From Sphingobacterium sp. HMA12 (lineage in GTDB: Bacteria; Bacteroidota; Bacteroidia; Sphingobacteriales; Sphingobacteriaceae): a stretch of DNA of 64,000 bases. The translations under genes were made by a program, and so were the position numbers. Shown here in pieces: positions 26,975 to 36,445 of the stretch. The DNA lies in contig NZ_BEYR01000003.1 of assembly GCF_002933815.1 (NCBI RefSeq), positions 434,001 through 498,000 of the forward strand, read 5' to 3'. The stretch's first letter is position 1, and each line of letters opens with the position of its first letter. The notes under the pieces were generated by a model. The model did not search any database. It was not told the DNA's origin and saw nothing but the letters and a program-made list of their open reading frames with translations.

Positions 26975-27035
26975 TTTCTTGTACAGCAATTGTTGGACAG
27001 CCCCCTGGTTTTCAAAAGCCAATGTTGTTATCTTG
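26975..27035 (+). repeat. Degenerate NTF2-family 3' element
   Basis: After a degraded CAAAGGGCCT...TTTCTC hairpin, the sequence CTTGTACAGCAATT and, further on, GGTTTTCAAAAGCCAATGTT align with the start and the CGCCAATTTTTATG part of the 3' element, with the middle deleted. It belongs to the remnant gene copy. Confidence 0.55.
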
Positions 27036-27045
27036 GGGGGACAGC

Positions 27046-27834
27046 TTATTCACCTAATACCTTGACGATGGCCAAGCCTACAGCCTTGGCTGATTGCGGA
27101 TTTTGGCCTGTGATCAATCTGCCGTCAACGGTAACATGCGACTGCCAAGGTTCGGATTTTTCATAGATTCCACCTATTGCCTTTAGCCTATCTTCTAATA
27201 AAAAGGGGACGACATTGCTGAGCTTTACAAGCTCTTCCTCTTCATTGCTAAAGCCGTTGACTTTTTTTCCTTTTATCAAATATTCACCGGTGCTCAGTTT
27301 GATGTTGGTTAAGCCAGCAGGTCCATGACATACAGCTGCAACAACGCCATTTGCCTCGTATATCTTGCTGGCAATCTTTGCGATTGCCGAGTCGAAAGGC
27401 AGATCCCACATTGCACCATGTCCTCCGGCGTAGAAGATGGCTTTATATTCTTCAGGTTTTACCTGAGAAGGTTTGAGTGAATGGCTGATTTTATTGTGGT
27501 AGTATTTATCCTCCCAGAATTTTTTGTTAATGGGATCATTCAGGTCAAATCCATCCACAGGTGGATTACCGCCCTGTGGGCTAAGGAAATCAATCTCATA
27601 TCCAGCCGCTGTTAAAACCTCCCAGGGATGTGAGACTTCACCGAGATAATAACCTGTTTTTTCGCCTGTATTACCTTTTATATTGTGGCTAGTAACTACA
27701 AATAAAATTTTTGGTTTTCGATTTGTTGCATAGGAATGCATCACCACTAGGGTTAATAAAGCCGAAAATATTACTATCTGTCTAAAGAGTTGTTTTGCTT
27801 TCATATCGTTTTGATTTTCTTTTTGTTGGAACAA
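27046..27834 (-). CDS. DJ-1/PfpI-family protein, exported
   Basis: The protein has 262 residues, or 252 from the more likely ATG at 27804, which begins a signal peptide (MKAKQLFRQIVIFSALLTLV). It shows the type-1 glutamine-amidotransferase-like fold of the Hsp31/PfpI group: the nucleophile elbow AAVCHGPAGL (Cys ~residue 175) and a preceding AIFYAGGHGAMWDLP. Relatives are glyoxalase/chaperone-like proteins; a signal peptide is unusual for the cytosolic members but common in this subgroup. Function not certain. Its start lies 55 bp from the 5' element of copy 4. Confidence 0.87.
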   Translation of the reverse strand: MFQQKENQNDMKAKQLFRQIVIFSALLTLVVMHSYATNRKPKILFVVTSHNIKGNTGEKTGYYLGEVSHPWEVLTAAGYEIDFLSPQGGNPPVDGFDLNDPINKKFWEDKYYHNKISHSLKPSQVKPEEYKAIFYAGGHGAMWDLPFDSAIAKIASKIYEANGVVAAVCHGPAGLTNIKLSTGEYLIKGKKVNGFSNEEEELVKLSNVVPFLLEDRLKAIGGIYEKSEPWQSHVTVDGRLITGQNPQSAKAVGLAIVKVLGE

Positions 27835-27888
27835 ATTTCTTGATTTCGTATGGTAATTTGCCGTGACCTACATCACAAAATTAAAATT

Positions 27889-28022
27889 CACCTCCCCATT
27901 CCCACCATTCACCGAGTTTTCCAGTCCGTTAATCTAAAGCCCATAGGCTAGGGGCGTATTGTGTTGTAGTTTTGAGTCAACAAATAAGAACAACAGAACT
28001 AACACTATAAAATAAAGACATT
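27889..28022 (+). promoter_or_regulatory. NTF2-family 5' element, copy 4, with TAnnTTTG box
   Basis: Conserved ~134-bp block; TAGTTTTG at 27967-27974, AGCC-CATA-GGCT hairpin intact, leader ending AAAGACATT before the ATG at 28023. Confidence 0.78.
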
Positions 28023-28469
28023 ATGAAAACGCTAGTAAAAACATTCGTAGCAGCAGCCCTAATCGCAGTATCAACCTTCGCTATGGCGGCAGATAAAACA
28101 GTTTCAAAAACTGAAAAAGTAACCGTTAATCTTTCCACAGCAGACTTTGCTCTTGAGCATTATGTTGCTGTAACTACTGAAGGCGAGTCGGCAGGTGTAG
28201 AGCAGTTATTCGCGACAGATTTCAATCAAAAAATCCAAGCTTCCAACGCACAATCTAACGGTCGTAGTGCAGTTGTCAAATCCTTGAAAAAGCAAAAAGG
28301 GGAGAAACTAAACTGTGTAGTAAGCACCAATATCCTCGAAGAGTCAGGGGATTACATGATTGCTAAGGTGACTTTGAAATTTGAAGACTTCACCAAGACT
28401 GATTTGGTGACTTTGGTACGTGAAGGTAATCACTGGAAAGTATCTAGTTCAGTCAACTCCTATAAATAG
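28023..28469 (+). CDS. Small secreted NTF2-like family protein, copy 4
   Basis: The 148-residue protein has the family signal peptide (MKTLVKTFVAAALIAVSTFAMA in two parts: charged start, then hydrophobic core). The central third is almost identical to copy 3 in DNA, whereas from about 28381 to past the stop it is almost identical to copy 5 (DFTKTDLVTLVREGNHWKV, SSSVNSYK, then TAGTCTCTAATAACTAGTGG). It is thus a mosaic. One change, STNILEE for STDILEE, is private. Function unknown. Confidence 0.8.
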   Translation: MKTLVKTFVAAALIAVSTFAMAADKTVSKTEKVTVNLSTADFALEHYVAVTTEGESAGVEQLFATDFNQKIQASNAQSNGRSAVVKSLKKQKGEKLNCVVSTNILEESGDYMIAKVTLKFEDFTKTDLVTLVREGNHWKVSSSVNSYK

Positions 28470-28537
28470 TCTCTAATAACTAGTGGTGAGTCCAGTCAAC
28501 TCAGGGCTGACCAAAGTGAATCATATGTTTATTTAAG

Positions 28538-28597
28538 GCCACCTCGTGAGACGTGGCTTTTTTACGTCAAAAGGGCCTGATTCTCATCAGACCCTTT
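28538..28597 (+). terminator. Tandem terminators after NTF2-family copy 4
   Basis: GCCAC...GTGGC at 28538-28557 with TTTTTT, then AAAGGG-C-CTGAT / ATCAG-A-CCCTTT at 28570-28597. Upstream, at about 28485-28515, is a degraded form of the ACTAGTGGT inverted repeat seen after copy 5. Confidence 0.75.
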
Positions 28598-28612
28598 CTC
28601 TTAGCGTTTAAT

Positions 28613-28796
28613 TATACAGTAATTTTTATGTTTCCTATCGTTTCCTCTTTTTTGTTTCGTCATCCAATGTTTTTGAAGACAATTGGATTTTCACTGTACG
28701 ACGCCAATTTTTATGTTGAACCTTTCTTTCGAAAGGCAGCTTGTAGCCGTTTTGTATAGTAATAACAATAGCTGATTTGAAATAGTTTTATTGGAG
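28613..28796 (+). repeat. NTF2-family 3' element, copy 4
   Basis: Full-length ~184-bp element (TATACAGTAATTTTTATG to GAAATAGTTTTATTGG) with ATCCAAT/ATTGGAT and CCTTTC-TTTC-GAAAGG inverted repeats. It ends about 125 bp before the operator of the central PUL. Confidence 0.75.
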
Positions 28797-28920
28797 TAGA
28801 TTTTTTTGAAAAAGATCCGACGCTAATGCATATTGTGCTATAGTCTGGAATGGTGTAAAGATAGAAGCGCTCAGGAAAGCTTCATCACAAATGAAGAACC
28901 GACACCGATATCCAATTTTT

Positions 28921-28985
28921 GTACAAAAACGAACCATTTCTGAACAAATCAATACCATAGCGGAAAACTGCGGTGGCTATTTTTG
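28921..28985 (+). promoter_or_regulatory. Putative HTCS operator and promoter of the central PUL (first transcription unit)
   Basis: Two direct repeats, GTACAAAAACGAACC (28921-28935) and GAACAAATCAATACC (28942-28956), are phased by 21 bp. A perfect -7 box TATTTTTG follows at 28978-28985, giving a start site near 28992 and a ~85-base leader to the DUF4832 gene. The same arrangement occurs at 41873-41936 before SusC and nowhere else that I can see. This is the expected form for a dimeric AraC-type HTCS output domain; binding is inferred. Confidence 0.72.
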
Positions 28986-29077
28986 TGTCGTACCCAATAA
29001 ATCAATTTGATTAAACAACACCAATATCCAATATAGGATAAACTATAGGAGGGGCTGTTGCAATAGACTTAAAAATT

Positions 29078-30673
29078 ATGTTCAGATACGAAATGATAAA
29101 CAGACAGATAATATCAAATAGGATAATTAAAAGTATTTTTATCCTCTTATTTTGTGCTTCCGCGTCGCCTGGTTTTTCTCAAAAAAATAAAGTTCAAGGC
29201 AGTTCGCGCAACTCGGGGTATATCTTATTAAAGCCAAAATACGATGGTCATTCAGTCTTGCGCAACCCTTTAAATGGTTGGGTAATGTATGCGCCCCGCA
29301 ATGCAGACGATTCGTATTGGGATATCGAATACTTTGTACCCGCATTGGGTAAAAAGGTAAAGGTCATCGACTATGCTTCGGCATGTTATGTACGCACAAG
29401 CTGGTCTTCTCTGAATCCCAGTGATGGTGTTTATGCCTGGGATGATCCCAACTCTAAAATAGGAAAGCTGATTAAAGGTGCGCAAAAGAGAGGACTTCCC
29501 ATTGCACTGCGAATTGTGGTAGACGGTCGCGACCAGGGTCAAAATACGCCCAAATTTGTGTTTGACCACGGTGCCAAATATTATCTGGAAAATGAAAAAC
29601 ATCCCGATAGACAAACACCCTTTCCCCAAGATGCGGTATTTAGAAAATACTACAGCAAATTTATCACAGCCCTGGCCAAAGAATTTAATGATCCTGTAAA
29701 AACTTCTTTTATTGATGCCTATGGCTTGGGAAAGTGGGGCGAAGCACACTTTGTTGTCTATGAAGATCCAAAAGTGGCAACTTCCGAAAGTACTGAAAAA
29801 ATAAAGGCAGAAACCTTGGATTGGGTAACCAGTTTATATGCTAACACATTCAACAAAGTACCTTTGGTTATTAATTACCATCGTTTGGTAGGGCATCCCG
29901 AAAGCTGGGGATCTGTAAACCCAAACAGTGAACGCTTATTGGAAAAAGCTATTGATAAAGGCTATAGCCTGCGCCAAGATGCTTTTGGCATGACCGGCTA
30001 TTACCAGGACTGGGAAAAGAATTTTGCTAAAAAATGGAATTTTAAACGCCCTATAATTATGGAGGGCGGTTGGATTATCGCTCCAGGCAAGCACCGTTAT
30101 TGGACCGATCCGAGTGGAAAATATAGAGAAGGGCACGATGAGGATGTGAGGAAAGGAGAGTTCGACCTCTCGGCTGAGGCCCATGTCAATATGATGGATT
30201 TTCGAGCGGGTGGAGAAACTGAATCCTGGTTTAAATCCTTTGACCTTGTCCAACGGTTTAATACAGAAGGGGGGTATCGCGTGTACCCAGACCAGATCAA
30301 CTTGCCTCAAGATATCAAATCCGGTGCGATAGCGCTAATTTCCCATCGTTGGCAAAATACAGGCTGGGGTTATTTACCCAATAATATTCCACAGTGGAAT
30401 TTCAAATATAAAGTGGCCTTTGCCCTGTTAGATGCCAAAGGGAATGTGAAAAAGGTCTTTGTAGATCATCAGAGTGAACCATCGGCATGGTTGAAAGGTG
30501 CTCCGAAGAGCTATGAACTTAACACAAAAATAGATCTACCTGCCGGAATCTATAGCTGGGCAGTCGCTATTGTCGATACGACAAAGGATAATAAACCGGC
30601 AATTCAGCTAGCCATTGACGAGGCTCCAACGATTCAGGGGTGGACAAAACTGTTAGCATTGCGGGTAAAATAA
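29078..30673 (+). CDS. DUF4832-type exported protein, putative glycoside hydrolase, copy 1
   Basis: The 531-residue protein has a signal peptide (ending PGFSQ; an internal ATG at 29093 is an alternative start). The N-terminal ~60-400 region looks like a TIM barrel of the GH42/beta-galactosidase-like group: RNPLNGWVMYAP, ACYVRTSWSSLNPSDGVYAW, LPIALRIVVDGRD, YGLGKWGEAHF with a candidate acid/base Glu, and RPIIMEGGWI with a candidate nucleophile Glu. The C-terminal ~410-530 region (WGYLPNNIPQWNFKYKVAFA) matches the DUF4832 pattern. No activity is established. A close paralogue ends the same PUL at 48281. Confidence 0.78.
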   Translation: MFRYEMINRQIISNRIIKSIFILLFCASASPGFSQKNKVQGSSRNSGYILLKPKYDGHSVLRNPLNGWVMYAPRNADDSYWDIEYFVPALGKKVKVIDYASACYVRTSWSSLNPSDGVYAWDDPNSKIGKLIKGAQKRGLPIALRIVVDGRDQGQNTPKFVFDHGAKYYLENEKHPDRQTPFPQDAVFRKYYSKFITALAKEFNDPVKTSFIDAYGLGKWGEAHFVVYEDPKVATSESTEKIKAETLDWVTSLYANTFNKVPLVINYHRLVGHPESWGSVNPNSERLLEKAIDKGYSLRQDAFGMTGYYQDWEKNFAKKWNFKRPIIMEGGWIIAPGKHRYWTDPSGKYREGHDEDVRKGEFDLSAEAHVNMMDFRAGGETESWFKSFDLVQRFNTEGGYRVYPDQINLPQDIKSGAIALISHRWQNTGWGYLPNNIPQWNFKYKVAFALLDAKGNVKKVFVDHQSEPSAWLKGAPKSYELNTKIDLPAGIYSWAVAIVDTTKDNKPAIQLAIDEAPTIQGWTKLLALRVK

Positions 30674-30814
30674 CTTGACGAAAATTGTCACGATTGCTTT
30701 TTCGCCGCGCAATAATAATCGTTATGTATTTGATCAATACAGCATTTTGAAAACGAGGAAATTTAGTTGCTGAGCACATGCGCTTAGCATTTTATTAAGA
30801 ATTAACACCTAATT

Positions 30815-32602
30815 ATGATAAAACTGATCAATGTATATTTGGTATTGTCCCTGTTTTTTAGTCTGATCGCCGTTAACGTTGTCGCTCAGCAAAATATGAC
30901 CAACGTTTATAGTAGGCGCCTGCAATCATTAAATGGAAAATGGGACGCTATTGTAGACTTATACGACCAGGGAAGAAAAAACCAAATCTACCTGAATAAA
31001 AAACCGGAAAACAAAGTCGATTTTTATGAATACGCTTTCGAGAATGGTCTCCGTTTAAACGTGCCTTCAGATTGGAACAGTCAAATGGCCGAACTTAAAT
31101 ATTACGAAGGTACCATCTGGTATGGGCGCAAGTTTGATGTGGTGAAAGAAAGTAACGAAAGGCTGTTCTTGTATTTTGCTGCTGTAAATTACCGTTGTCG
31201 CATATATCTCAATGGACAAGAGATCGCACAACATGAAGGTGGGTTCACCCCATTTCAGGTTGAAATAACGGATGTTGTTAAAGAGAACGATAATTTTTTG
31301 GCCGTTGAGGTCAATAATACCCGTCGGGCAGATGCCATTCCGGCAATGGCCTTTGATTGGTGGAACTATGGCGGCATCACCCGCGATGTCTTTTTAGTCA
31401 GCACGCCAAAAGTTTTTATCGACGATTATTTTGTTCAATTAGACAAAATCCAAGCAGATAAAATCAACGCCCATGTAAAGCTTTCGGATAAGTTGGCCAA
31501 TTCCTCCATTACCATCGAAATACCGGAACTACGACTAAAACAAACGCTCAGGACAGATGCTCAGGGAGAAGTAAATACCTCATTTACGTCAAGAGAAATT
31601 AAACGCTGGTCGCCTGCTGCACCTAAGCTGTATAATGTGAAGATTTCAACGCAAGATGACCAGATAGAGGAGGAAATAGGTTTTCGCAATATTTGGGTAA
31701 AAGGGGAAGATATCTTTCTGAATGGCGAAGCTATTTTTCTCAAGTCCATTTCATTTCATGAGGAAATACCGCAACGCAAAGGTCGTGCTTTTTCACAGGC
31801 AGATGCGGTAATGCTGCTTTCGGAAGCTAAAGCTTTGGGCTGTAATATGATTCGTTTGGCTCATTATCCGCAAAATGAACATATCGTGCGAACGGCCGAA
31901 AAAATGGGTTTCTTGTTGTGGGAGGAGATCCCGATATGGCAGGGTATCGATTTTGAAAATGAATCGACCAAACAAAAAGCAGGTAAAATGATCCGTGAAA
32001 TGGTCGCTCGTGACAAAAATCGTTGCGCACTCGCCTTTTGGGGAGTAGCCAACGAAACCCAGCCGTCCGAATCTAGAAATGCTTTCATCAGACATTTGAT
32101 TGCAACATGCAGAGCCATGGACACGACACGACTTATTATCGCTGCATTTGATCTGGTGCATTTTAATAAGGAGAAAGAAATGTTTGTTATGGACGACCCC
32201 TTTATTAAAGAACTGGATGTGGTAGCCGTCAACAAATATTTGGGTTGGTACCACACCTGGCCAGTTTCTCCTGACAGAGCTGTATGGGATGTGGCAAAAG
32301 GGCAGCCTTTAATTATTTCTGAATTCGGAGGCGAGGCCCTGTATGGCAAAACGGGCGAAAAAGATGTTGTCAGTTCATGGAGTGAAGATTACCAAGCGAC
32401 CTTGTACAAAAACAACCTGGAAATGTTTAAGCATATCCCAAACTTGCGCGGAACTTCACCTTGGGTATTATTTGATTTCCGTTCGCCATTCCGTTTTCAT
32501 CCGACCAATCAAGATGGCTGGAACCGAAAAGGACTGGTCTCGGATCAAGGCTATCGCAAAAAAGCCTGGTATCTAATGAAAAAATATTATGAGAATAAAT
32601 AA
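30815..32602 (+). CDS. Glycoside hydrolase family 2 protein
   Basis: The 595-residue protein has a signal peptide (ending VVAQQ) and the GH2 order: sugar-binding domain (~30-195, IWYGRKFDVVKESNERLFLYF), immunoglobulin-like domain (~195-290) and TIM barrel (~290-590). The acid/base Glu is in FWGVANETQPS and the nucleophile Glu in LIISEFGGEA. It is close to the short beta-glucuronidase/beta-galactosidase type without extra C-terminal domains. It probably acts in the periplasm on PUL-imported oligosaccharides; which beta-linked sugar it removes cannot be told. Confidence 0.9.
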   Translation: MIKLINVYLVLSLFFSLIAVNVVAQQNMTNVYSRRLQSLNGKWDAIVDLYDQGRKNQIYLNKKPENKVDFYEYAFENGLRLNVPSDWNSQMAELKYYEGTIWYGRKFDVVKESNERLFLYFAAVNYRCRIYLNGQEIAQHEGGFTPFQVEITDVVKENDNFLAVEVNNTRRADAIPAMAFDWWNYGGITRDVFLVSTPKVFIDDYFVQLDKIQADKINAHVKLSDKLANSSITIEIPELRLKQTLRTDAQGEVNTSFTSREIKRWSPAAPKLYNVKISTQDDQIEEEIGFRNIWVKGEDIFLNGEAIFLKSISFHEEIPQRKGRAFSQADAVMLLSEAKALGCNMIRLAHYPQNEHIVRTAEKMGFLLWEEIPIWQGIDFENESTKQKAGKMIREMVARDKNRCALAFWGVANETQPSESRNAFIRHLIATCRAMDTTRLIIAAFDLVHFNKEKEMFVMDDPFIKELDVVAVNKYLGWYHTWPVSPDRAVWDVAKGQPLIISEFGGEALYGKTGEKDVVSSWSEDYQATLYKNNLEMFKHIPNLRGTSPWVLFDFRSPFRFHPTNQDGWNRKGLVSDQGYRKKAWYLMKKYYENK

Positions 32603-32699
32603 AACGTCAATCCTGGCGCTTCGAAAACAGTCCTTAAAGAAGATTTCACAATGATAATAGCTATTCGGCCTGGCGCGCAAAAATAGGTTACTGAAGAGA

Positions 32700-35465
32700 A
32701 TGAAAACACATAAAAAATCGAAATATAAAATGCACGAATACAAGATAAGTATATACAAATACGTTAAAATGATATGCGTACTGGGGCTCTTAGTGCAAGC
32801 AACGTTGTTAAAGGCGCAAGATGTCATCGATTTATCGGGTACTTGGGGCTTCCAGACCGATGTAATGGATTTTCGCAGGGGGTCGCTGTCTCCCCGTTAT
32901 AATCACGTTTTACAAGGAACAATTAAACTTCCCGGTATTACCGATGATTATCAGATAGGATATCAAAATCCCTATAAATATATTGACCGTCTGACCCGAA
33001 AGTACGAATATATGGGGCCGGCATGGTACCAGCGTGATATCGAAATCCCTGCCGACTGGAAAGGGAAGAAAATATTTCTATATTTTGAACGTACCCACTG
33101 GTTAAGTTCAATTTTTGTAGATACCAAAGAAGTTAGCAGCATCGATTATGTGAGTGTACCCCACAACCACGATCTAAGTAGTTTTTTAAAACCCGGAAAG
33201 AAGCATCGCATTACCATTTGTATCGATAACCGATTTCAGTACAACACGCATAAATGGAACCATGCACATACTGAATTTACACAGATTAACTGGAATGGTA
33301 TCTTGGGAGACATGAAACTGCTGGCCATAGATCCAGTTTATGTGGAAGACCTTCAGGTATACCCAGATATCACCGATCAGTCCATAAAAGTAAAATTACG
33401 GGTAAATAATGCGACTAAAAAACAAGTAAAGGGCAAGATTTCTTTTGCTATCGCCGGAACAAACTACAGCCTTAAAAATGAAATCGCTTTGGCAAGTACC
33501 GATTCGGTTACGTATGTAGAGACGAATATTCCCTTAGGTAAACAGATTAAACTGTGGGATGAGTTTAACCCAAATCTCTATCGGATCAGCTGCCAGTTGA
33601 CTACGTCCGATGGCAAAAACAGCTATCGGCATGAAAAATCGACCACCTTTGGCATGCGTGAAGTGAAACAAGGGAAAAACCATGTGCTGCTCAATAATCG
33701 CCCCATCCATTTAAGAGGCAATGTAGAAAATGCAGTGTTTCCAAAAACAGGTTATGCTCCGCTCGACGATGCCTCTTGGGAACGAATTATGCTGCTCATG
33801 AAGGAATACGGCATGAACCATTTACGATTCCATTCCTGGTGTCCTCCGGCGGCGGCCTTTCGCATGGCTGACAAGCACGGAATATATTTTGAGGTGGAAA
33901 TGCCTATGTGGGGCAAAGATGCCGAACCCGACGAAGCCAGATATAACTTCTTCCGCCGGGAAATTAAAGCTATTTTAAAAGAATACGGCAACCATCCTTC
34001 CTTTGTTCTGTACTGCAACGGCAATGAAATTACTGGCAACTTCGACTTTATCGAGGAATTGACCGCCGAAGGCAGAAAGGCTGATCCCCGCCATCTTTAT
34101 AGCGGTTCTACGGCACGAACGCGGGTTAAATCAGATCAATATTACGTGTCCCAGCAAACCAACAAAGGGGCAGTAAAGGTTTACGAAGGCCAGCCGGGAA
34201 CCGATTGGGACAAGAATGTGGAATCTGATGTTGATGTGCCCGTCATTTCACACGAGTCAGGACAACGTTGTATCTACCCAAATTTTGATGAGATAAAGAA
34301 ATATGCCAACAGCCCCGTAGAAGCACGCAATTTCGAGGTATTTAGAGATCTATTGCAGAAAAATGGCATGCTGGACCAGGCAAAGGATTTCTTCAGGGCA
34401 TCTGGTGCGTTGACCGTCCTGGAGTACAAAGCGGTGATCGAAGCCTTGTTGCGATCAGGTAAATCTGCCGGTTTTCAGCTGTTGTCGATGAACGATTTTC
34501 CGGGACAAGGATACGCTCCCGTAGGCATTTTCGATCCTTTCTGGGACTCCAAGGGTTTGGTTACCGCTGAAAAATTTAGGCAGTTTTGTGCGCCAACTGT
34601 CACCTTATTGCGCTACGATAAAAGTAGTTTCTTCAACACCGAAACATTTAGAGGTAAAGCCGAAGTATATAATTTCAGCAATTCCGCTATTGAAAACGCA
34701 AAAATTAAATGGTGGTTGACCGATACCGCTGGCAAGGTATTGCAAAAGGGAACCCTGAAAAAGCAAACCATTGCCAACGACAGTGTATCGCCGGTAGGTA
34801 AATTTGAGATTCCCCTAAAAAACATCAGTAGCCAAAAGGTTACGGTTCATCTCGCGGTAAATGATACTATTAAAAATAGTTGGGACATCTGGGTATATCC
34901 CAAACATCAAGATCTGATGCAGTCTACAGCTAACGTATTGTACACCGATGTTTACGATGATGTTGCAAAAAGGCAGTTGGCCCAGGGCAAAACCGTGGTT
35001 CTTTATCCTTCGCCAGATAAGATAAAAGGACGGAAATCACTATTTCACAATCATTTTTGGAATCCTATTATGTTTGCTTGGGCACCCATGACGATCGGCA
35101 ATCTGGTCCATCATAAGCAGGCCATGTTTAAGGATTTCCTTACTTCATACCATACCGATTGGCAATGGTGGGATATCCTGAACCATGCAAAAGTAATCGA
35201 AATGCAACATGCACCACAACAACTGCGTCCCTTTATACAGGTCATCGACAGTTACGACAATAACCAAAAATTGGGTATAGGTTTCGAAGCCAAACTGAAC
35301 GGTGGGAAACTGTTGGTAATGGCATTGGATACCAAAAATGATATGGATAACCGTCCCGCCACCCAACAATTGTTGTACAGTATCGATAATTATGTGAAAA
35401 GTGCGAAATTCTCGCCGCAAGTGGCCGTGGATGAAACTTTTATTCAGTCATTTTTAACAAAATAA
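32700..35465 (+). CDS. Large glycoside hydrolase family 2 protein
   Basis: The 921-residue protein has an N-terminal signal after a basic extension (the ATG at 32730, MHEYKISIYKY, or that at 32769, are alternative starts). The sugar-binding domain has GPAWYQRDIEIPADWKGKKI; the barrel has FHSWCPPAAAFRMADKHGIYFEVE and the acid/base Glu in VLYCNGNEITG. The region after ISHESGQ includes the candidate nucleophile Glu. The C-terminal ~250 residues form extra beta domains. This type of long GH2 is frequent in Bacteroidota PULs for plant or algal side chains. It ends 13 bp before the jelly-roll gene. Confidence 0.87.
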   Translation: MKTHKKSKYKMHEYKISIYKYVKMICVLGLLVQATLLKAQDVIDLSGTWGFQTDVMDFRRGSLSPRYNHVLQGTIKLPGITDDYQIGYQNPYKYIDRLTRKYEYMGPAWYQRDIEIPADWKGKKIFLYFERTHWLSSIFVDTKEVSSIDYVSVPHNHDLSSFLKPGKKHRITICIDNRFQYNTHKWNHAHTEFTQINWNGILGDMKLLAIDPVYVEDLQVYPDITDQSIKVKLRVNNATKKQVKGKISFAIAGTNYSLKNEIALASTDSVTYVETNIPLGKQIKLWDEFNPNLYRISCQLTTSDGKNSYRHEKSTTFGMREVKQGKNHVLLNNRPIHLRGNVENAVFPKTGYAPLDDASWERIMLLMKEYGMNHLRFHSWCPPAAAFRMADKHGIYFEVEMPMWGKDAEPDEARYNFFRREIKAILKEYGNHPSFVLYCNGNEITGNFDFIEELTAEGRKADPRHLYSGSTARTRVKSDQYYVSQQTNKGAVKVYEGQPGTDWDKNVESDVDVPVISHESGQRCIYPNFDEIKKYANSPVEARNFEVFRDLLQKNGMLDQAKDFFRASGALTVLEYKAVIEALLRSGKSAGFQLLSMNDFPGQGYAPVGIFDPFWDSKGLVTAEKFRQFCAPTVTLLRYDKSSFFNTETFRGKAEVYNFSNSAIENAKIKWWLTDTAGKVLQKGTLKKQTIANDSVSPVGKFEIPLKNISSQKVTVHLAVNDTIKNSWDIWVYPKHQDLMQSTANVLYTDVYDDVAKRQLAQGKTVVLYPSPDKIKGRKSLFHNHFWNPIMFAWAPMTIGNLVHHKQAMFKDFLTSYHTDWQWWDILNHAKVIEMQHAPQQLRPFIQVIDSYDNNQKLGIGFEAKLNGGKLLVMALDTKNDMDNRPATQQLLYSIDNYVKSAKFSPQVAVDETFIQSFLTK

Positions 35466-35478
35466 AAAGAGATTAACG

Positions 35479-36249
35479 ATGGTAAAAGCAGTTTTATGGC
35501 CTATAGTGGCTTTTTTTTTAAGTCAAACCCTAATGGCGCAGGAAATTAAGGTAGAAGGGAAAGCCTCTGTATCGCAGGTTTATAAAAAAACTGTTGAGGC
35601 CGAAAGTGCATTATCTTTTAACGATTTGGACATCGAATCGGGCTATGTGCTTTATCAGACCGAGATAAATACCGATACCGAAAGCGAAGAACTGGAATTG
35701 GAAAACGTACGTGATTATGCCGTGGTCTATGTGGACGGCAGGTTACAGGGGACCCTGAGTGATCAGGACAAAACATTGACCATCATAGCAGAGCCGGGCA
35801 AACATACGCTCCAATTTTATGTAGAGAACATCGGACGAATCACCTATGGGCCAGAGATTACAGACAATTCAAAAGGACTGTTTGGTACCGTTAGTTTAGC
35901 CGGAAACGAACTTCAAAACTGGAAAATGATCCCATTAGATGTGCGTAATTATCCACTGAAGGATTTGGTTTTTGAACAAAAGGCAGTGAACGGCGGTCCC
36001 GGTTTTTACCGAGGTCGGTTTGAACTCAATCCGTCAAGCAAGAGCTATCTCAATATGACAGGTTGGGGAATGGGAGAGGTCTGGTTAAATCAAAAATATT
36101 TGGGGTCCTACTGGGAAGAAGAAAAACAACAGTCGATATTAATCCCTTCGGAACATTTAATATCCGGTCAAAATGAGCTAGTGATCTTCGAACTCAAAAA
36201 CAATCAGCAAAAGAAGATAAGTTTGTCCCCAATACCTGTTTTTAAATAA
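35479..36249 (+). CDS. Jelly-roll protein resembling the C-terminal domains of GH35 beta-galactosidases (no catalytic domain)
   Basis: The 256-residue protein has a signal peptide (ending LMAQ). The remainder resembles the beta-sandwich tail of GH35 enzymes: SGYVLYQTEI, VYVDGRLQGTLSDQDKTLTI, a GRITYGPEITDNSKGLFGTV strand pair, GFYRGRFEL and WGMGEVWLNQKYLGSYW. The GH35 TIM barrel that normally precedes it is absent, and the upstream gene is a GH2, so it is a free-standing module. It may bind sugar or assist the adjacent GH2, 13 bp upstream. Not a frameshift of the GH2 gene: both have their own start and stop. Confidence 0.72.
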   Translation: MVKAVLWPIVAFFLSQTLMAQEIKVEGKASVSQVYKKTVEAESALSFNDLDIESGYVLYQTEINTDTESEELELENVRDYAVVYVDGRLQGTLSDQDKTLTIIAEPGKHTLQFYVENIGRITYGPEITDNSKGLFGTVSLAGNELQNWKMIPLDVRNYPLKDLVFEQKAVNGGPGFYRGRFELNPSSKSYLNMTGWGMGEVWLNQKYLGSYWEEEKQQSILIPSEHLISGQNELVIFELKNNQQKKISLSPIPVFK

Positions 36250-36445
36250 ATTGGCCCCGTGGGCTTCAGTTGGATCTGACTTGTCCAAAGGAGCTTAAAC
36301 CGAAATTTCAACGCAGCTCTTTGCGTAATAAAAAGAGAATCGTAGCTTAAAAGAAATATTGTCAAAAAAAAAGCTCGGTGTTGACAACAACCTGGCATGC
36401 ACAGAAATCTTTGATTAATCTAAATAGCTTTAGTAGCATCGGTAA

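Noticed and set aside
28553..28759. A 68-codon open frame over the terminator and 3' element of copy 4
   Set aside because: It lies entirely in terminator and repeat sequence and the frame is not kept in the other copies of the element.
10426..28796. Integron-like gene-cassette array (repeated units in one orientation with structured 3' sites)
   Set aside because: No integrase gene is present, the modules between units are large and mixed in strand, and the repeated unit itself carries the same gene each time; attC-like core sites were not seen.
11119..28796. The repeated 3' elements as a CRISPR array
   Set aside because: Units are ~180 bp, several kilobases apart, with no regular short repeats or spacers and no cas genes.
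29270..29749. 159-codon minus-strand frame opposite the DUF4832 gene
   Set aside because: A similar shadow lies opposite the paralogue at 48557-48808, as expected from conserved codons on the coding strand; no start signal or family.
31864..32349. Two overlapping minus-strand open frames opposite the GH2 gene at 30815
   Set aside because: They are antisense shadows of a conserved catalytic domain with no recognisable protein features.
32700..36249. GH2 and jelly-roll genes as one frameshifted enzyme
   Set aside because: The GH2 protein has a full domain set and proper stop, and the jelly-roll protein begins with its own ATG and signal peptide.
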